Part shown: positions 24,004-34,498 of the stretch, piece by piece
How the letters are laid out: every line of letters begins with the position of its first letter
Numbering within the stretch: position 1 is the stretch's first letter
Source: Dastarcus helophoroides
Taxonomy: Eukaryota; Arthropoda; Insecta; Coleoptera; Bothrideridae
NCBI GenBank assembly: GCA_028583605.1
Contig: CM053328.1
Span: forward strand, 10,246,782 to 10,310,781
Direction: 5' to 3'
DNA length: 64,000 nt
Position numbers and translations under genes: made by a program
Notes under the pieces: model-generated
Databases searched by the model: none
Told to the model about the DNA's origin: nothing
What the model saw: the letters and a program-made list of their open reading frames with translations, nothing else

Positions 24004-25640
24004 TTCTTTTCTTACACCTTTCATAAAAGTGGAATTGTTACGAGTAATCGTAATGTCTTTTTTACTATGAGACAAATATTTTAAAAGGTACTCATCTCCT
24101 AACTGTGTGTTTGTGCTGTCCCATGCTATATGATGTGAGTTGGCATCACAGCCTACGATGTAGTGTTTGTGCTTTTCCTTACAGTTATTGATAAGCCGTT
24201 TTACGTCCTCTGGTGATGGGTGTTCTGCGTCTTCCCCAGGAAAGTATGCAGAGGCAATGACTACCTTTTGCATACCCCCCGACATTGGCACTCCCATCTA
24301 AACTACTGCCAAGTTCTTTGTGATAAACTGTGGAAAAAATACCAAATTTATTTCGTTACTGAGCAGAAAGTTGCTCTTGGTGATTCATGTTGATTATTAT
24401 AAATTAACTTACATGATTCGTTTGGGAGGCCTCTAATTCGTCCTCTATTTACCCAAGGTTCTTAGATAAGCGCTATATCTAGTTTCTCCCAAATGAATCT
24501 TCGACTAAGCACACGATGCAGCTTTTACGCGGTGAAGGTTTATTTGGATGCATTTGATAGAGGTCATTTTTTAGCTCTGTTTTTGGAGCCTTCGACCTCT
24601 TTCCGGGCTGAAGTTTTCGTGGATCCCTTTCGCTTCTTTCATTTTCTGGAGGTTTATTTAAAAGCGGAAAGCTGTTAAACAGCCTTACCTTTGGAAGATG
24701 CATTTTCGAAAGACCTCTGAAGGGCCCATTCTTTGGAGAGTGTCCTTTCTTTAGGCTCTGCTACTTCAGCCATTTTGGTGGTGTTTTTTGGCTCTTTCAC
24801 TTTCTGTGAGCCTATCTTTGGCCTTAGATGAACTTGACCAAAGTTGAAGCTAATAAAAAAGCTTGGGTCCCGAAGGATTGATGGCCCAACGATGGCGTGA
24901 GTTGACCGTTTACTCGATTGAGTACTCTTCGTTCCTCTGCGCGCATACCTTTGTTTTGGGCTTTCACAAATCCTAAAATCTTATCAGTAGGATTCTCTAA
25001 ACTGTCTGGAAAGTATCCCGTGACTATTTGTTGACGAGGAATTTTTTTATTTCTCTACCGCCTGCAATTCAGCTCCTTCCCAGGGTTTTTGTTTCCCAGC
25101 CACTGCGTAAAATATAACCAGGAGTCCTGGTTTAAAGGTCAAGCCAAGAAATTTAGGTTTTATTGTGCCTTCTTTTTGTTCGACAATTTGTTCCAGAATT
25201 TCTTGTTGTAGAGAATTTAATTCTTTTGTACTAAGAAGCGATTTGATAAAGTTTTTGGGAAAAATACCCACTTAAGCACCTTCGGCAGTCTGCTTGTATG
25301 AGGCTGTTGGTTTCTGTGTCGGTGTAGTTGGGACATTTATTGCCACTTCATTCTTCTTTTTTTAGTTCTATCGTCTGGGGTAGAGCCATCCGAGCGGTTT
25401 CTTTTGGATCCCTTCTGGAATGACCAGCTTTTAGTTAGAGTGCGGGATTCTTCTGGTGTGTGCCCGTGTGGTATCAGTCATTTGTGTATTTTCCTCGCTG
25501 CTTCGGCAAGACCCTTCCTCCTAAGCTTTAAGTCGCTAACCAACTTTTTTAGTTTTTCGGATTCCGAGGTTCCGTCTTCGCTTGAGGCTTGAAGAGCTTG
25601 CTCATCCCGTCCAGAAGTGGCAGGACTTTTATTTCTTTTT

Positions 25641-27929
25641 TCACCAACAATTTTCCATCATCCAGACCAAATTGGCGAAAAAAGTTGCCCACTCCTGATC
25701 TAGAAGTTTTTTAGAAGTTTAACTAGAAAAAAAATATTTATGAACCTTTTTAAGGAAAAACAAAAAATTGAAAAAAATCAAGTTATAATTACCAAAAGTG
25801 CTGAAGCTAAAAAGTTTGAAGCCAAAATGTAAAAACTAGAAACTTGATGCTTTTATTTGCTTTTGTTAATTTTTCTCTAAAGCCATTTTTCTCTGAGGTG
25901 AGTGTGAAAATAACCTAAAAATTTGGGATTTTTCATACCCCTTAATTTTTTCGCCTGATGTATTTTTTGTAAATTAAAAATTCCTAATGACATATTTCAG
26001 GACAATCTACACAAGGTTGGGAATCCGTATGGAGTTATAAATCTGTATGAAACTAGAGGAAATTATTTTAGGCTTTTTAATCTATTTTTAAAAAACTTAA
26101 AAAACATTTTTCATTTAAATTATTATAGTCAAATTTAATATTTCTACTTTAAAGGGAACATTGTGAGTTCGACATGGTAACAAATATTCTGTCGAAGATA
26201 TTAAATAACGATTTCAAAGCCAACTTTTTTCTAATTATTTTCTATAGCAAACAAACTTTTAATACAAAAAGTTTAACCTAAGAAAGTTCAAATTTATGCA
26301 AATATATCAACATTTTAACTTTTGTGAGTGCAATATTAATATAGTTTTGTGAAAACATATTTGACATTTTTTAATTAAATTGTCATTTTTTGATAAGAGA
26401 AATTCCCACATACGAAAAAATTGATTTGATTTCGATGTATTAGACTGAGCTAAATAGAACTGATCTCGCTGTGCAATAATTTTTCGGTCCCAATATTGTT
26501 TAAAGCGCCCAAAGGTAACGTCACTATTTATTAGCATATTTCTCGCCGAAGTACAAAGGGAATACCAAATTATTTAATTGAAAACGTAAAACAAAGCCGT
26601 CGCAAAAACTCCGCTAAAATGCTCGTTTTTGTAAAGGAGGCTTAACATCAAAAGCAGAATTGTTTGTCATCGTCGACTCGTACGTTTCTTTTTTTTTTTC
26701 AAATAACCTTCCCTTTGCTAGAAAATTCAAATTATCCCGTACGTATGTCAGTTATCTCTGGTGTTTGCGAATTTCCAGCTTTTTCATCTGTTAATTCACC
26801 GAAGAACGCTTTGTTTCGTTTTTTTCAGGCAGGTATAGTAATTTATAGATCTGGTCCCTTTTCAATTCCTCCAGTCGTCACTATAACTTCATGACCTACA
26901 TTGTTGAAATCGAAAGGCGGGAACCGTAACTTTCTATTTTGATATTGAGGAAAACTTTTAAAAGAATACAAATATACACGTATAGAACTTTTCTTTTGAT
27001 TAAAACTTCTCTTAGTGATTTCGAAGGCTTTCTCTTTCGAGTAAAGCCCCGTGTTATCTCATCGTAAAACGCCAAAATAAGCCCTTTGTTTCCGAGTCGA
27101 CTCATTCGTTGAAAAACATTTTCTCGGCGTTCATGGTAGCTGCTAACACGCTGTTGTTTAGAAAATATAGTTAACACTTCGCTTTGTAGCTATTAAATCT
27201 ATAAGGTCGCGAAGTCGTAAAATTTCTACCCTCGCTATAAATAAAACTTCTTTCAACAAGTCCATAAAAACATGAAAATGGGGATCTTCCGACCATTATA
27301 CTCGATGGTTACTTGATATTCTTTCGCTTATCAAATCTTTTCAGTCGAATTTGTCATTGATATTCTTTAGCGCTCGCCTAGAGGGTTTTTGTGAAGTTTC
27401 AGAGACAAGTAAATAGTCTGCATGGAAAAGAAGTTACGTTTGAAAATGGATACATCGCCGTCTTGCGAAACACCATCACGTACGAGATAATGGCGCAATT
27501 TGATGTTTTTTTCCAAAGAGTGACTATTTTTACATTGACGCTGTAACTTACAACGCGTTTAGGGAGACGGTGTTTGTAAAACCGAGCAAATTATTTGAAA
27601 TCTAATCTTAAAGTGTAGTCGACTTTATAATACAAGTATGTAAAAGTAGAAACATTTCAGTCAATCAATTAAAGCTTATTAGTAGTTTTTTCATTCGGAT
27701 TTCAGTATTCGCAAAGAAAATAAATGCGACAATTTTTTATACAAGGTTGCTTTTGTGAGATGTCATGAAGTGACGTTTAAGACTTTTGAATATCTTATAG
27801 TCGTGTGTCAAAAAATGTTTTCAAAAGTAAACAATTTCATTTATTTAAATAATAATTTAAATATATTTTACAATCTGGGCTCGGTGAGTTAGAATACAAT
27901 TTTTGAAACGAATTTGTATACAACACGGA
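25641..27929. other. Unassigned DNA, no gene recognised
   Basis: 25690-26160 is AT-rich filler. 26160-27750 is more complex sequence with several small ORFs (26307-26537 minus, 26664-26894 plus, 26896-27177 minus), none with a recognisable domain or signal. If a host exon exists in this window it could be here or at 6900-7130, 13010-13960 or 40840-41540, but I cannot support one. Confidence 0.4.
27760..27880 (+). repeat. Dispersed repeat, partner of 58450-58590
   Basis: AAAATGTTTTCAAAAGTAAA, CAATTTCATTTATTTAAATA and ATAATTTAAATAT read inverted at about 58460-58530, and GACTTTTGAATATCTTATAG matches the inverted 58545-58565 region. Two copies in opposite orientation; class unknown. Confidence 0.6.
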
Positions 27930-28635
27930 TAGTCTACGGCGGTCGCCGCCTCTCTGTCCCAGTTTCCAATCTCTTCTGTGGTGACACATATCTTCCCCTA
28001 AATTCCTTGCTTCCATAGCTTCGTTGACATCATCTCGCCAGCTTCTTCTTGGTCTTCTTTGATTTTTTTGTTCTGGACTCTAACACTTTTCTTGGCCACC
28101 TTGTTTCGTTAATTCTTTTTATATGTCTGAACCAAGTCAATTGTTTTTTTCCTATGTCGTCAATAATATCTCTCTCGAGGTTCATATGCCTTCCAATTTC
28201 CACATTTCTTATCCTTTCGAGTTTTAATCTTCGACTGCTTCTTAAGAAGTCCATCTCCGTAGCCAGCAATTTTTTCCTATTAACTTTATTCAGATCCCAT
28301 AATTCTGCACCATATGTTATAATACTCTTTTGAGTGGTAAATGCGTATTTTGGTTTTTCGTCTGATATGTCTTTCCCAAAGTATGGAATTGAGTGCTCCA
28401 ATGGTTTTTCTATTCTTTGTTATTCTTCTTTCAATTTCGTCCTTACTATCCCCTTGCTTATTAAAGATGACTCCCAAGTTTCTAACTTTGTCGACGTTTT
28501 TTAGTGTTCCATGCTCAAGATGATATTGTTATCACTGCCCACTGTTAGGTATTCACATTTGTTTAGGTTGATCGTAAGCCCTTTTTCTTCTTGCAGTGCC
28601 CATTTGCTCTGAATGTTGGCAACTAGCATGGCTAT
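27930..28635 (-). pseudogene. LINE ORF2 C-terminal fragment (family 1)
   Basis: Minus-strand reading: GLTINLNKCEYLTVGSDNNI near 28540-28600, LGVIFNKQGDSKDEIERRIT near 28440-28480, IGALNSILWERHIRRKTKIR near 28310-28380, then SIITYGAELWDLNKVNRKKL, KLERIRNVEIGRHM, KKQLTWFRHIKRINETRWPR, and EARNLGEDMCHHRRDWKLGQ to about 27940. This is the region after the RT palm of an RTE-like LINE. One frame change near 28320 separates two open stretches (28286-28477 and 28030-28401), and the extreme 3' end has others. Confidence 0.85.
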
Positions 28636-28885
28636 TCTTACTTTATTGGTAGCTGCGCGGAACAGTCCAGTTATAGTCATGTTAAACCATTTTCTTAAAT
28701 TTTAAAGCCATAAGATTCGTCATCGTCCTGGTCCTCTTTTACCGCACACTTTCCCTTGCAGTATTAGTTGGAGAAGGCCATACCGTTGTTCGTTTCTCAT
28801 AATATGGCCCAGGTATTCCAATTTGCGGTTGTTAATTGTAGCGGTAATTTCGCATTCCTTCCCCATTCTGCGTAGAACTGCGATG
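28636..28885 (-). pseudogene. LINE ORF2 C-terminal fragment (family 2), fused to family 1
   Basis: Minus-strand reading VLRRMGKECEITATINNRKL, EYLGHIMRNEQRYGLLQLIL, QGKVCGKRGPGRRRILWL and LFRAATNKVRIAMLVANIQS. This is the extreme C-terminus of an RT, which should end near here. Instead the sequence passes directly into the thumb region of another LINE (NLNKCEYL) at about 28620, so the join brings together the end of one element and the middle of another. Confidence 0.8.
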
Positions 28886-28959
28886 ACACATAGATGTTAC
28901 TAGAATTTTTTCCATAAGATTTTTATTTAGTACTAACCTTCAAACGATACGTGTATAAA

Positions 28960-30110
28960 CTTGACAGCAATTTGACTATTTATTCGTGAGTTATAGCATT
29001 TTGTGTGAAGCAACTATTGTTACTGAAAAAAAAATTGAAAAAAATAAATTTTGAGTTTTGATAAAGCATTGCTTTTTGATAAAAAAAATACAGTGGAAAC
29101 CAAACAATGGCTTGATAAACATTATCCGAACTCTGCTCCATCGAGACAAATGGTAGAGAAGTGGATTGCTGAATTTAAACGTGGTCGTACCAGCACAAAT
29201 GATACAGAGCGCAGTGGATGTCCAAATTAGGCTGTTATTCCAGAAAACATCAAAAAAATCCACAAATTGGTTATGAACGATCGCAAATTGAAGGTGCACG
29301 AACTAGTTGACCTTGTAAAAATATCAGATGGTAGTGTTTTTACCATTTTACACGAACATTTAAGTATGCGAAAGCTCTGTACACAGTGGGTGCCGCGTGA
29401 GCTCACAGTTGACCAAAAACAACATGCTTCAGAGAAGTGTTTGGCGCTGTTAAACCGCAATAAAATAAAATTCTATCATCGATGTGTGACAACGGATGAG
29501 ACATGGCTTCACTATTACACACCAGAATCCAAAAGACAGTCAGCTGAGTGGTTAGCAATCGACGAACCGAATCCAAAGCGAGCAAAGACGCAACAGTCTG
29601 CCGGTAAGGTGATGGGTTCTGTATTTTGGGATGCGAACGGAATAATATTCATCGACTATCTCCAAAAAGGAACCACCATCAACAGTGCACTTTTGGATCG
29701 ATTGAAGGCTGAAATCGCAAAGAAACGGCCACATTTGCAAAAGAAAAAAGTGTTGTTCCACCAAGACAAAGCACCGGTCACAAATCGATTAAAACGATGG
29801 CAAAATTGATTGAATTGGGCTTCGAATTGCTTACCCACCCACTGTATTCTCCAAATTTAGCCCCCAGTGACTTGTTTCTGTTTTCAGATCTCAAGAGAAT
29901 GCTTGGTGGAAAGAAATTTAAGTCCAATGATGACAATGAAACTGAGGCCTATTTTGACGAGAAAGAGAAATCGTACTATAAAAGTGGTATCGAAAAATTG
30001 GAAAATCGCTACGCTCGTTGTATCGCCCTCGAAGGCAACTCTGTTAAATAATAAAATCGATTTTTGTCAAAATTTTGTATTTTTCTTACTTATTCTACGG
30101 ACTTATTGAA
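28960..30110 (+). pseudogene. Irritans-type mariner relic, well preserved
   Basis: Transposase of the DD34D mariner family. N-terminal part from about 29090 (NTVETKQWLDKHYPNSAPSR, KWIAEFKRGRTSTNDTERSG, stop at 29227). The long open stretch 29267-29809 carries ELVDLVKISDGSVFTILHEH, TTDETWLHYYTPESKRQSAE (first catalytic Asp), SAGKVMGSVFWDANGIIFID, and VLFHQDKAP (second Asp kept, following Asn changed to Lys). The reading then shifts near 29775, by what looks like one lost base, into 29797-30051 with YSPNLAPSDLFLFSDLKRML (third Asp kept in APSD) and the C-terminus ARCIALEGNSVK. The right inverted repeat is visible as the inverse of CAGGTCATTCAATAAGTCCG near 30093-30117. The left repeat was not found, so the 5' end is truncated or diverged; 28930-28990 resembles mariner 5' leader. 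Only a few lesions separate it from an intact frame. Confidence 0.93.
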
Positions 30111-30179
30111 TGACCTGATATATTGTGCGCAAAATAGGTGCTAGCTCTTTTCAGATTAAACTAATCAAAAAGATTTATT

Positions 30180-30592
30180 AATCTCTCACCGTTTTCGTTA
30201 ACAATTCCTTCTCCGTGCTGCCTACCACGTTACTATTTCTTTGTTGTCCTACTCTGCCATTCATGTATCTTCCAATGATAATTTCATGGCTATGTGCGAT
30301 TCAATCTATTATACTTTCAAGGATATCTTCGAAATTATCCTTGACTTAAGCTGTAGGATTATTATTTGGCGCATATACACCGAGCCTCGTTCGAACTCTT
30401 CCTCTAATTTGGATCATTTTAATTATGCGTTCGTTTATTCATTCTCAAGATTTAATGTATCTTTTTTAGTTTCTTATGAATTATTATAGTTACTCCAGCT
30501 TGTACCCTTTTATGTGTATCAATGAATATAGTCATTGGTGTTTTCTACTCCGTTTCCTTTTTCTTTTGTTTCTGAGATGAAAATATATCGAT
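30180..30592 (-). pseudogene. LINE endonuclease fragment, part 2 (continues from 39594-39710)
   Basis: Minus-strand translation in changing frames: KEKGNGVENTNDYIH near 30510-30560, RVQAGVTI near 30490, LKIRGRTRLGVYAPNNNP-like sequence near 30360-30420, DNFEDILESIIESHSHEIII near 30280-30340, and RYMNGRVGQQRNSNVVGRHG near 30215-30275. This is the second half of an APE-type endonuclease; in the family the strings around GVYAP and GD-NGR are catalytic. Its first part is found on the far side of the 9-kb hAT-like insertion. Confidence 0.75.
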
Positions 30593-31120
30593 TAGGGATG
30601 TAACGAATGTTGGTTTTCCTATAATCGCAAATGTAAGACGAATGCGAATATTTATTTCCAATATTCGCGAATGCGAATGCGATTGCGAATCTTTACTTTT
30701 ACACTGGAACTTAAAAAATGTTGTAAAAAGGTCAAAATTTCCAGAATAAATTCAATTCTCGAAGCTTGCAAGAAATATTTTGATCTAGATTTCATAAAAA
30801 TATTCTCAAAATGTTCATACTTTTACTAAAATTTTAATTTAATTTTAGAAAAAAGGAATTTTAATAAAAAGTCGAATTTTGAATAAAAAGCTCAATTATA
30901 AGTAGAAATTTCATAACTACATAAGATATTTTATCTAAACTTCGAAAATAAAACGAATTTTGAAAAACAGTTTAAAATTTTGGGGCAGTCAAAATTTTGA
31001 GAAAAGGTCGAAATTTCTATGAAATATTCAAAATTTCAATGCAGTTCAATTTTGAGAGAAAAAAGTAGAATTGTAAGTATAAGAACGTATGATAACGAAG
31101 GCTTCCACGGCCAGAGTCAG

Positions 31121-31565
31121 TACAGGATATACTTCTTCCGGGATTGGACCGTGTCAATGAACTACTAAAAGTGTTCGACGTTTCGCCCACCATCGTAGGG
31201 GGCTTCTTCAGGAACAAAGAAAAGAAACAATAAATGAAAAGAGAAATATGCAGAAGAGTTTCATCTCTGGTATGATGGACAAACTGCGTTACTGTGCTCT
31301 TCTGTCTAAACTTTCTTATCCTTTGTACCAATTTTCAATTCAGAAGAGTTTCTCCTCTGGTATGGTGGACTGAGTTACCGTGCTCTGATGTTTTGAAACT
31401 GGCCTTTTCATTCTTTCATTTTTGCATATTCCCTTATATTTTTCTTTTCATTTATTGTTTCTTTTCTTTGTTCCTGAAGAAGCCCCCTACGATGGTGGGC
31501 GAAAATGTCGAACACTTTTAGTAGTTCATTGACACGGTCTAATCCCGGAAGAGGTATATCCTGTA
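31121..31565. repeat. Fold-back repeat with CTGAAGAAG-hairpin-CGAAACGTCG motif
   Basis: The left arm 31121-31250 and right arm 31425-31565 are near-perfect inverted copies (TACAGGATATACTTCTTCCG, GTGTCAATGAACTACTAAAA and AGGAACAAAGAAAAGAAACA in the left). Each arm carries, in one orientation, CTGAAGAAGCCCCCTACGAT followed by GGTGGGCGAAAC (GAAAAT in the right copy). This recurring metazoan string resembles the core of a hammerhead ribozyme and is often seen with Penelope-like elements. The loop contains two imperfect copies of an ~80-bp unit starting CAGAAGAGTTTC near 31253 and 31341. Confidence 0.8.
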
Positions 31566-31989
31566 TAAAAACGTAATTTAGAAAAAGGTGAATTTCAAAT
31601 AAAAAAGATATTTTTGGGATACAGTCGGAATTTACATGAAATTAAATATAGTATAAAAACCTGATCTTTCGAAAAAAACACTAAATTTTAAGAAAAAGAC
31701 GATTTTCAAAGTAAAAATGGACAGTTTCAAAAGCGAACAAATTTTGAAAAAAAAATCAAAATTTCGTGGAAAAGATTGATATTTTGAAAAAAAAATCGGA
31801 AAGAAGTCTAAATTTAGTAAAAATTCGAAATTTCCCAGAGTCAAGTTTTGTCTATATTTCCAAAAAAAAGTCGTAATTTGAGAAAAAAGTCAAAATTTCA
31901 AAAAAAAGAGTTGACATTCCTTGACAGTATTTATTTTTTAACTGAATAAAGGACACAGTTCTCCTGCTCCTTGTGACATTAGGAAATAT

Positions 31990-32365
31990 TGTTACGTGCG
32001 TTATCGGTTCGAATTGATACACGTGATAGATTATACCCACTTTATTACTGAATTAACTCGGCACACTTCAACTGAACAGTAACTCACTAATTATTTACTA
32101 ATTGCCAACCAACTTATTGCACTTGCTTATAACTGACTCACTCGAGGGAAAACTGACCGCCTTTTTATAGTTTCGGCCCGCGTTCTTCCAGAATTTTCGG
32201 CAGATAAGGCTTATCGAATGCCGACATTTCTGGAACGCTTATCTGCCGTTTGTTTCGTTATCGCGGCCGCTTTCCCCTTATCAGAACCTTCTAGAAACTT
32301 TTTTTATTTACTAAATTCTACAATTCTATTCTAAATCCTATTTCATCTATTTACATTGCGTTACA
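31990..32365 (-). repeat. 3' LTR of the Gypsy element
   Basis: 376 bp, starting TGTTACGTGCG and ending ATTGCGTTACA on the plus strand. Differs from the 5' LTR only at 32129 and 32225. Contains an imperfect palindrome of about 59 bases at 32180-32238 centred on GATAAGGCTTATC. Confidence 0.97.
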
Positions 32366-32381
32366 CTGCCTCCCCCTTAGG
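32366..32381 (-). promoter_or_regulatory. Polypurine tract
   Basis: On the minus strand CTAAGGGGGAGGCAG abuts the 3' LTR, the position of the plus-strand primer in reverse transcription. Confidence 0.85.
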
Positions 32382-32395
32382 AATGATCGTCCCGA

Positions 32396-34477
32396 TCAGT
32401 TCCAATCAGTCACTTCGCCACTAAATTTGCATAGTCTGTTCAGGTGTACCACTTTCATTTTACTCCTGGAGCTACGCTGGATCCTGTATACCAAGTCGTT
32501 GATCCTCTTCAGCACTTTGTACGGCCCTTCCCAAGATGGCGTAAACTTTGGCGAAACTCCTTTCTTTCGCTGAGGGTTGTATAGCCATACCAACTCGCCC
32601 TCACTGAAACCACCATGATTGGCACTCACGTCATACCTGGCCTTCATCCGGTCCGTCGCCAAGTTGATCTTCGTCCGCACCAGAGCATGCGTCTCCAGTA
32701 TCGCTTCCCTCAAGTCATCTACGAAACCCATCGTTTCCCTGGGGACCTCCCTTGGTGATCCAAACACCAAGTCACACGGAAGCCGCAGTTCCCTCCCGAA
32801 GATCACTTTTGCCGGGGTCTGACTTGTAGTTTCATGAGTTGCCGCGCGATAGGCCATCAGAAACAGTGGTAGATGTCGGTCCCAGTCGGTCTGATGTTTG
32901 GAAACGACCTTCGAAAGATGTTCCTCTAAGGTCCTGTTAAATCTCTCCACCATTCCGTCAGACTGTGGATGAAGAGGTGTTGTTCGAGTTTTCCTTATTC
33001 CAAGAAGACGACACACCTCTTGGAAAACCCCCGATTCAAAGTTCCTTCCCTGGTCCGAGTGTAGTTCAAAGGGAACACCAAATCGACAGATGAAGTTGTC
33101 CACAAGAACCCTTGCGACTGTGCTGGCTTCCTGGTTCGGGATGGCATAAGCTTCAGGCCATTTACTGAAATAATCCATGGCCACCAGGATGTACTTGTTT
33201 CCATCGTCTGAAGCTGGGAATGGTCCTGCCACATCGATTGCAATTCTTTCAAATGGAGCCCCCACATTATATTGCTTCAGGGCCCCTTTGGTTCTCGTAC
33301 GGGGACCCTTGGATGCAGCACAGGTGACACATTTCCGACACCACCGCTCGACGTCCTCCCTGCAGTTAACCCAATAGAACCGTTTTCGAACCTTCTCCAG
33401 GGTCTTGTTTATCCCTAGGTCTCCACCAGAGGTCCCATTGTGCACCTCCCACAAGACCTGTGGAATCTTCTCCTGAGGCACAACCAACTGCAAGTTGACA
33501 CGCTTTCCATCCGCGCTTTCCCATGCTCTCTTCAGTACCCCGTCCTCGACCTGGAGGGATTTCCATTGAGCCCACAAATTTTTAAGAGCTGGACTTCTGT
33601 CGGAAACCTCTTGCCATTCCGGTCTGTCTCCAGCTTCTTTCCATTCCAATATGGGTCCGATATCAGCGTCGCTCCTCTGTAGCTTCCGAAGACCTTTAAC
33701 AGTCCATTCGTCTTCTGGCTGGACAGAAGTAACCCTTATATCCACCATGTCCTCATGGTCCTCAACTCGTCTGCAGTGTTTGCAATCCCCACAAGGTCTT
33801 CTGGACAAAGCGTCAGCGTTGTTATGCTGTCGTCCCGGTCGATGATGCACCTTAAAGTGATACTGCTGAAGCCTTTCTAACCATCTAGCCGTCTGTCCCT
33901 CCGCGTTCTTCATTCGGAGTAACCAAGAAAGTGCCGAATGATCTGTCCTGATAAGGAATTCTTGCCCATACAAGTACTTGTGGAAGTGTTCCACGGCCTT
34001 CACTATCGCAAGAAGTTCCTTCCTGGTGGTGCAATAGTTCCTCTCCGGCTTCGTCAGGATCTTGCTGTAATACTCGATTACTCTTTCTTCACCGCCTTGA
34101 ACTTGGGACAGCACAGCCCCAATGCCGACGTTGCTGGCATCAGTGTCCAACACGAACTTCCCATTCTGCTGAAGATACGCCAAGATAGGGCTTGTACACA
34201 AGGCGGACTTCAATTTTCGGAAAGCGGTATCACAGTCTGGAGTCCAGACGTACGGCCTTCTTCCTTCCGTTAGTTGATGCAACGGCGCAGCGATGTTGGC
34301 GAAACCTTTCACAAATCTTTTGTTATAGGTGCATAACCCAAGGAACTTCTTCAAATCCTGTTTATCTTTGGGTCTTGGCCAGTCACGGATTGTTTGAGTA
34401 TCGCGTGCCACAGTAACTTTGACTCCTGTGTCCACCGTTGCCTGCACATTTCTTCCATTCCCGCTGGCTTCCACCAT
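32396..34477 (-). CDS. pol: Gypsy pol, in-frame deleted: protease stub, RNase H, integrase
   Basis: 693 codons. Residues 10-25 hold a retropepsin stub with VDTG (Asp16). At about residue 26 it jumps to the end of RT (IRDWPRPKDKQDLKKFLGL), so the rest of protease and the RT fingers and palm, including the catalytic YxDD box, are absent. RNase H spans about 105-230 with Asp113, Glu154, Asp179 and Asp222 in place. Integrase spans about 335-690. Its zinc-binding region reads VHNGTSGGDLG then CVTC, so His346, Cys383 and Cys386 are present but residue 353, normally His, is Asp. The catalytic core is complete: Asp415, Asp475, Glu511 (35 residues between the last two). The frame is the same as gag, separated by one TAA and seven codons, which suggests expression by stop readthrough in the parent. 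The open frame after so large a deletion suggests a recent event. Confidence 0.93.
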   Translation of the reverse strand: MVEASGNGRNVQATVDTGVKVTVARDTQTIRDWPRPKDKQDLKKFLGLCTYNKRFVKGFANIAAPLHQLTEGRRPYVWTPDCDTAFRKLKSALCTSPILAYLQQNGKFVLDTDASNVGIGAVLSQVQGGEERVIEYYSKILTKPERNYCTTRKELLAIVKAVEHFHKYLYGQEFLIRTDHSALSWLLRMKNAEGQTARWLERLQQYHFKVHHRPGRQHNNADALSRRPCGDCKHCRRVEDHEDMVDIRVTSVQPEDEWTVKGLRKLQRSDADIGPILEWKEAGDRPEWQEVSDRSPALKNLWAQWKSLQVEDGVLKRAWESADGKRVNLQLVVPQEKIPQVLWEVHNGTSGGDLGINKTLEKVRKRFYWVNCREDVERWCRKCVTCAASKGPRTRTKGALKQYNVGAPFERIAIDVAGPFPASDDGNKYILVAMDYFSKWPEAYAIPNQEASTVARVLVDNFICRFGVPFELHSDQGRNFESGVFQEVCRLLGIRKTRTTPLHPQSDGMVERFNRTLEEHLSKVVSKHQTDWDRHLPLFLMAYRAATHETTSQTPAKVIFGRELRLPCDLVFGSPREVPRETMGFVDDLREAILETHALVRTKINLATDRMKARYDVSANHGGFSEGELVWLYNPQRKKGVSPKFTPSWEGPYKVLKRINDLVYRIQRSSRSKMKVVHLNRLCKFSGEVTDWN

Positions 34478-34498
34478 CTCTTTGGTCCTTTTTATCTG

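Larger units (their letters stand above)
20930..25640 (-). pseudogene. Long decayed LINE (R1/LOA-like: ORF1, endonuclease, RT, RNase H)
   Basis: Minus-strand non-LTR retrotransposon about 4.7 kb long, nearly full length but broken throughout. ORF1-like Lys/Pro-rich pieces lie at 24480-25640. The APE-type endonuclease lies at about 23956-24480: DIALI-EPWVNRGRIRGLPNES near 24440, VVIASAYFPGEDAEHPSPED near 24200-24260, and GCDANSHHIAW with the catalytic D-x-N near 24120-24160. A linker with KVPWWNKKLSQMRTETRRLF lies near 23330-23390. RT lies at about 21900-22800: FIDIERAFGNISF (motif A) near 22580 and HTDDIVVTV (YADD region) near 22320. RNase H lies at about 21220-21720: WYTDVSKTAEG, ICSDSQAALEAL, and IGIKGNEIADRLAKEGAA near 21320-21375. 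A C-terminal tail ends near 20930. The combination of APE, RT and RNase H points to the I/R1/LOA side of the LINE tree rather than classical Jockey. Stops and shifts are dense. Confidence 0.88.
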
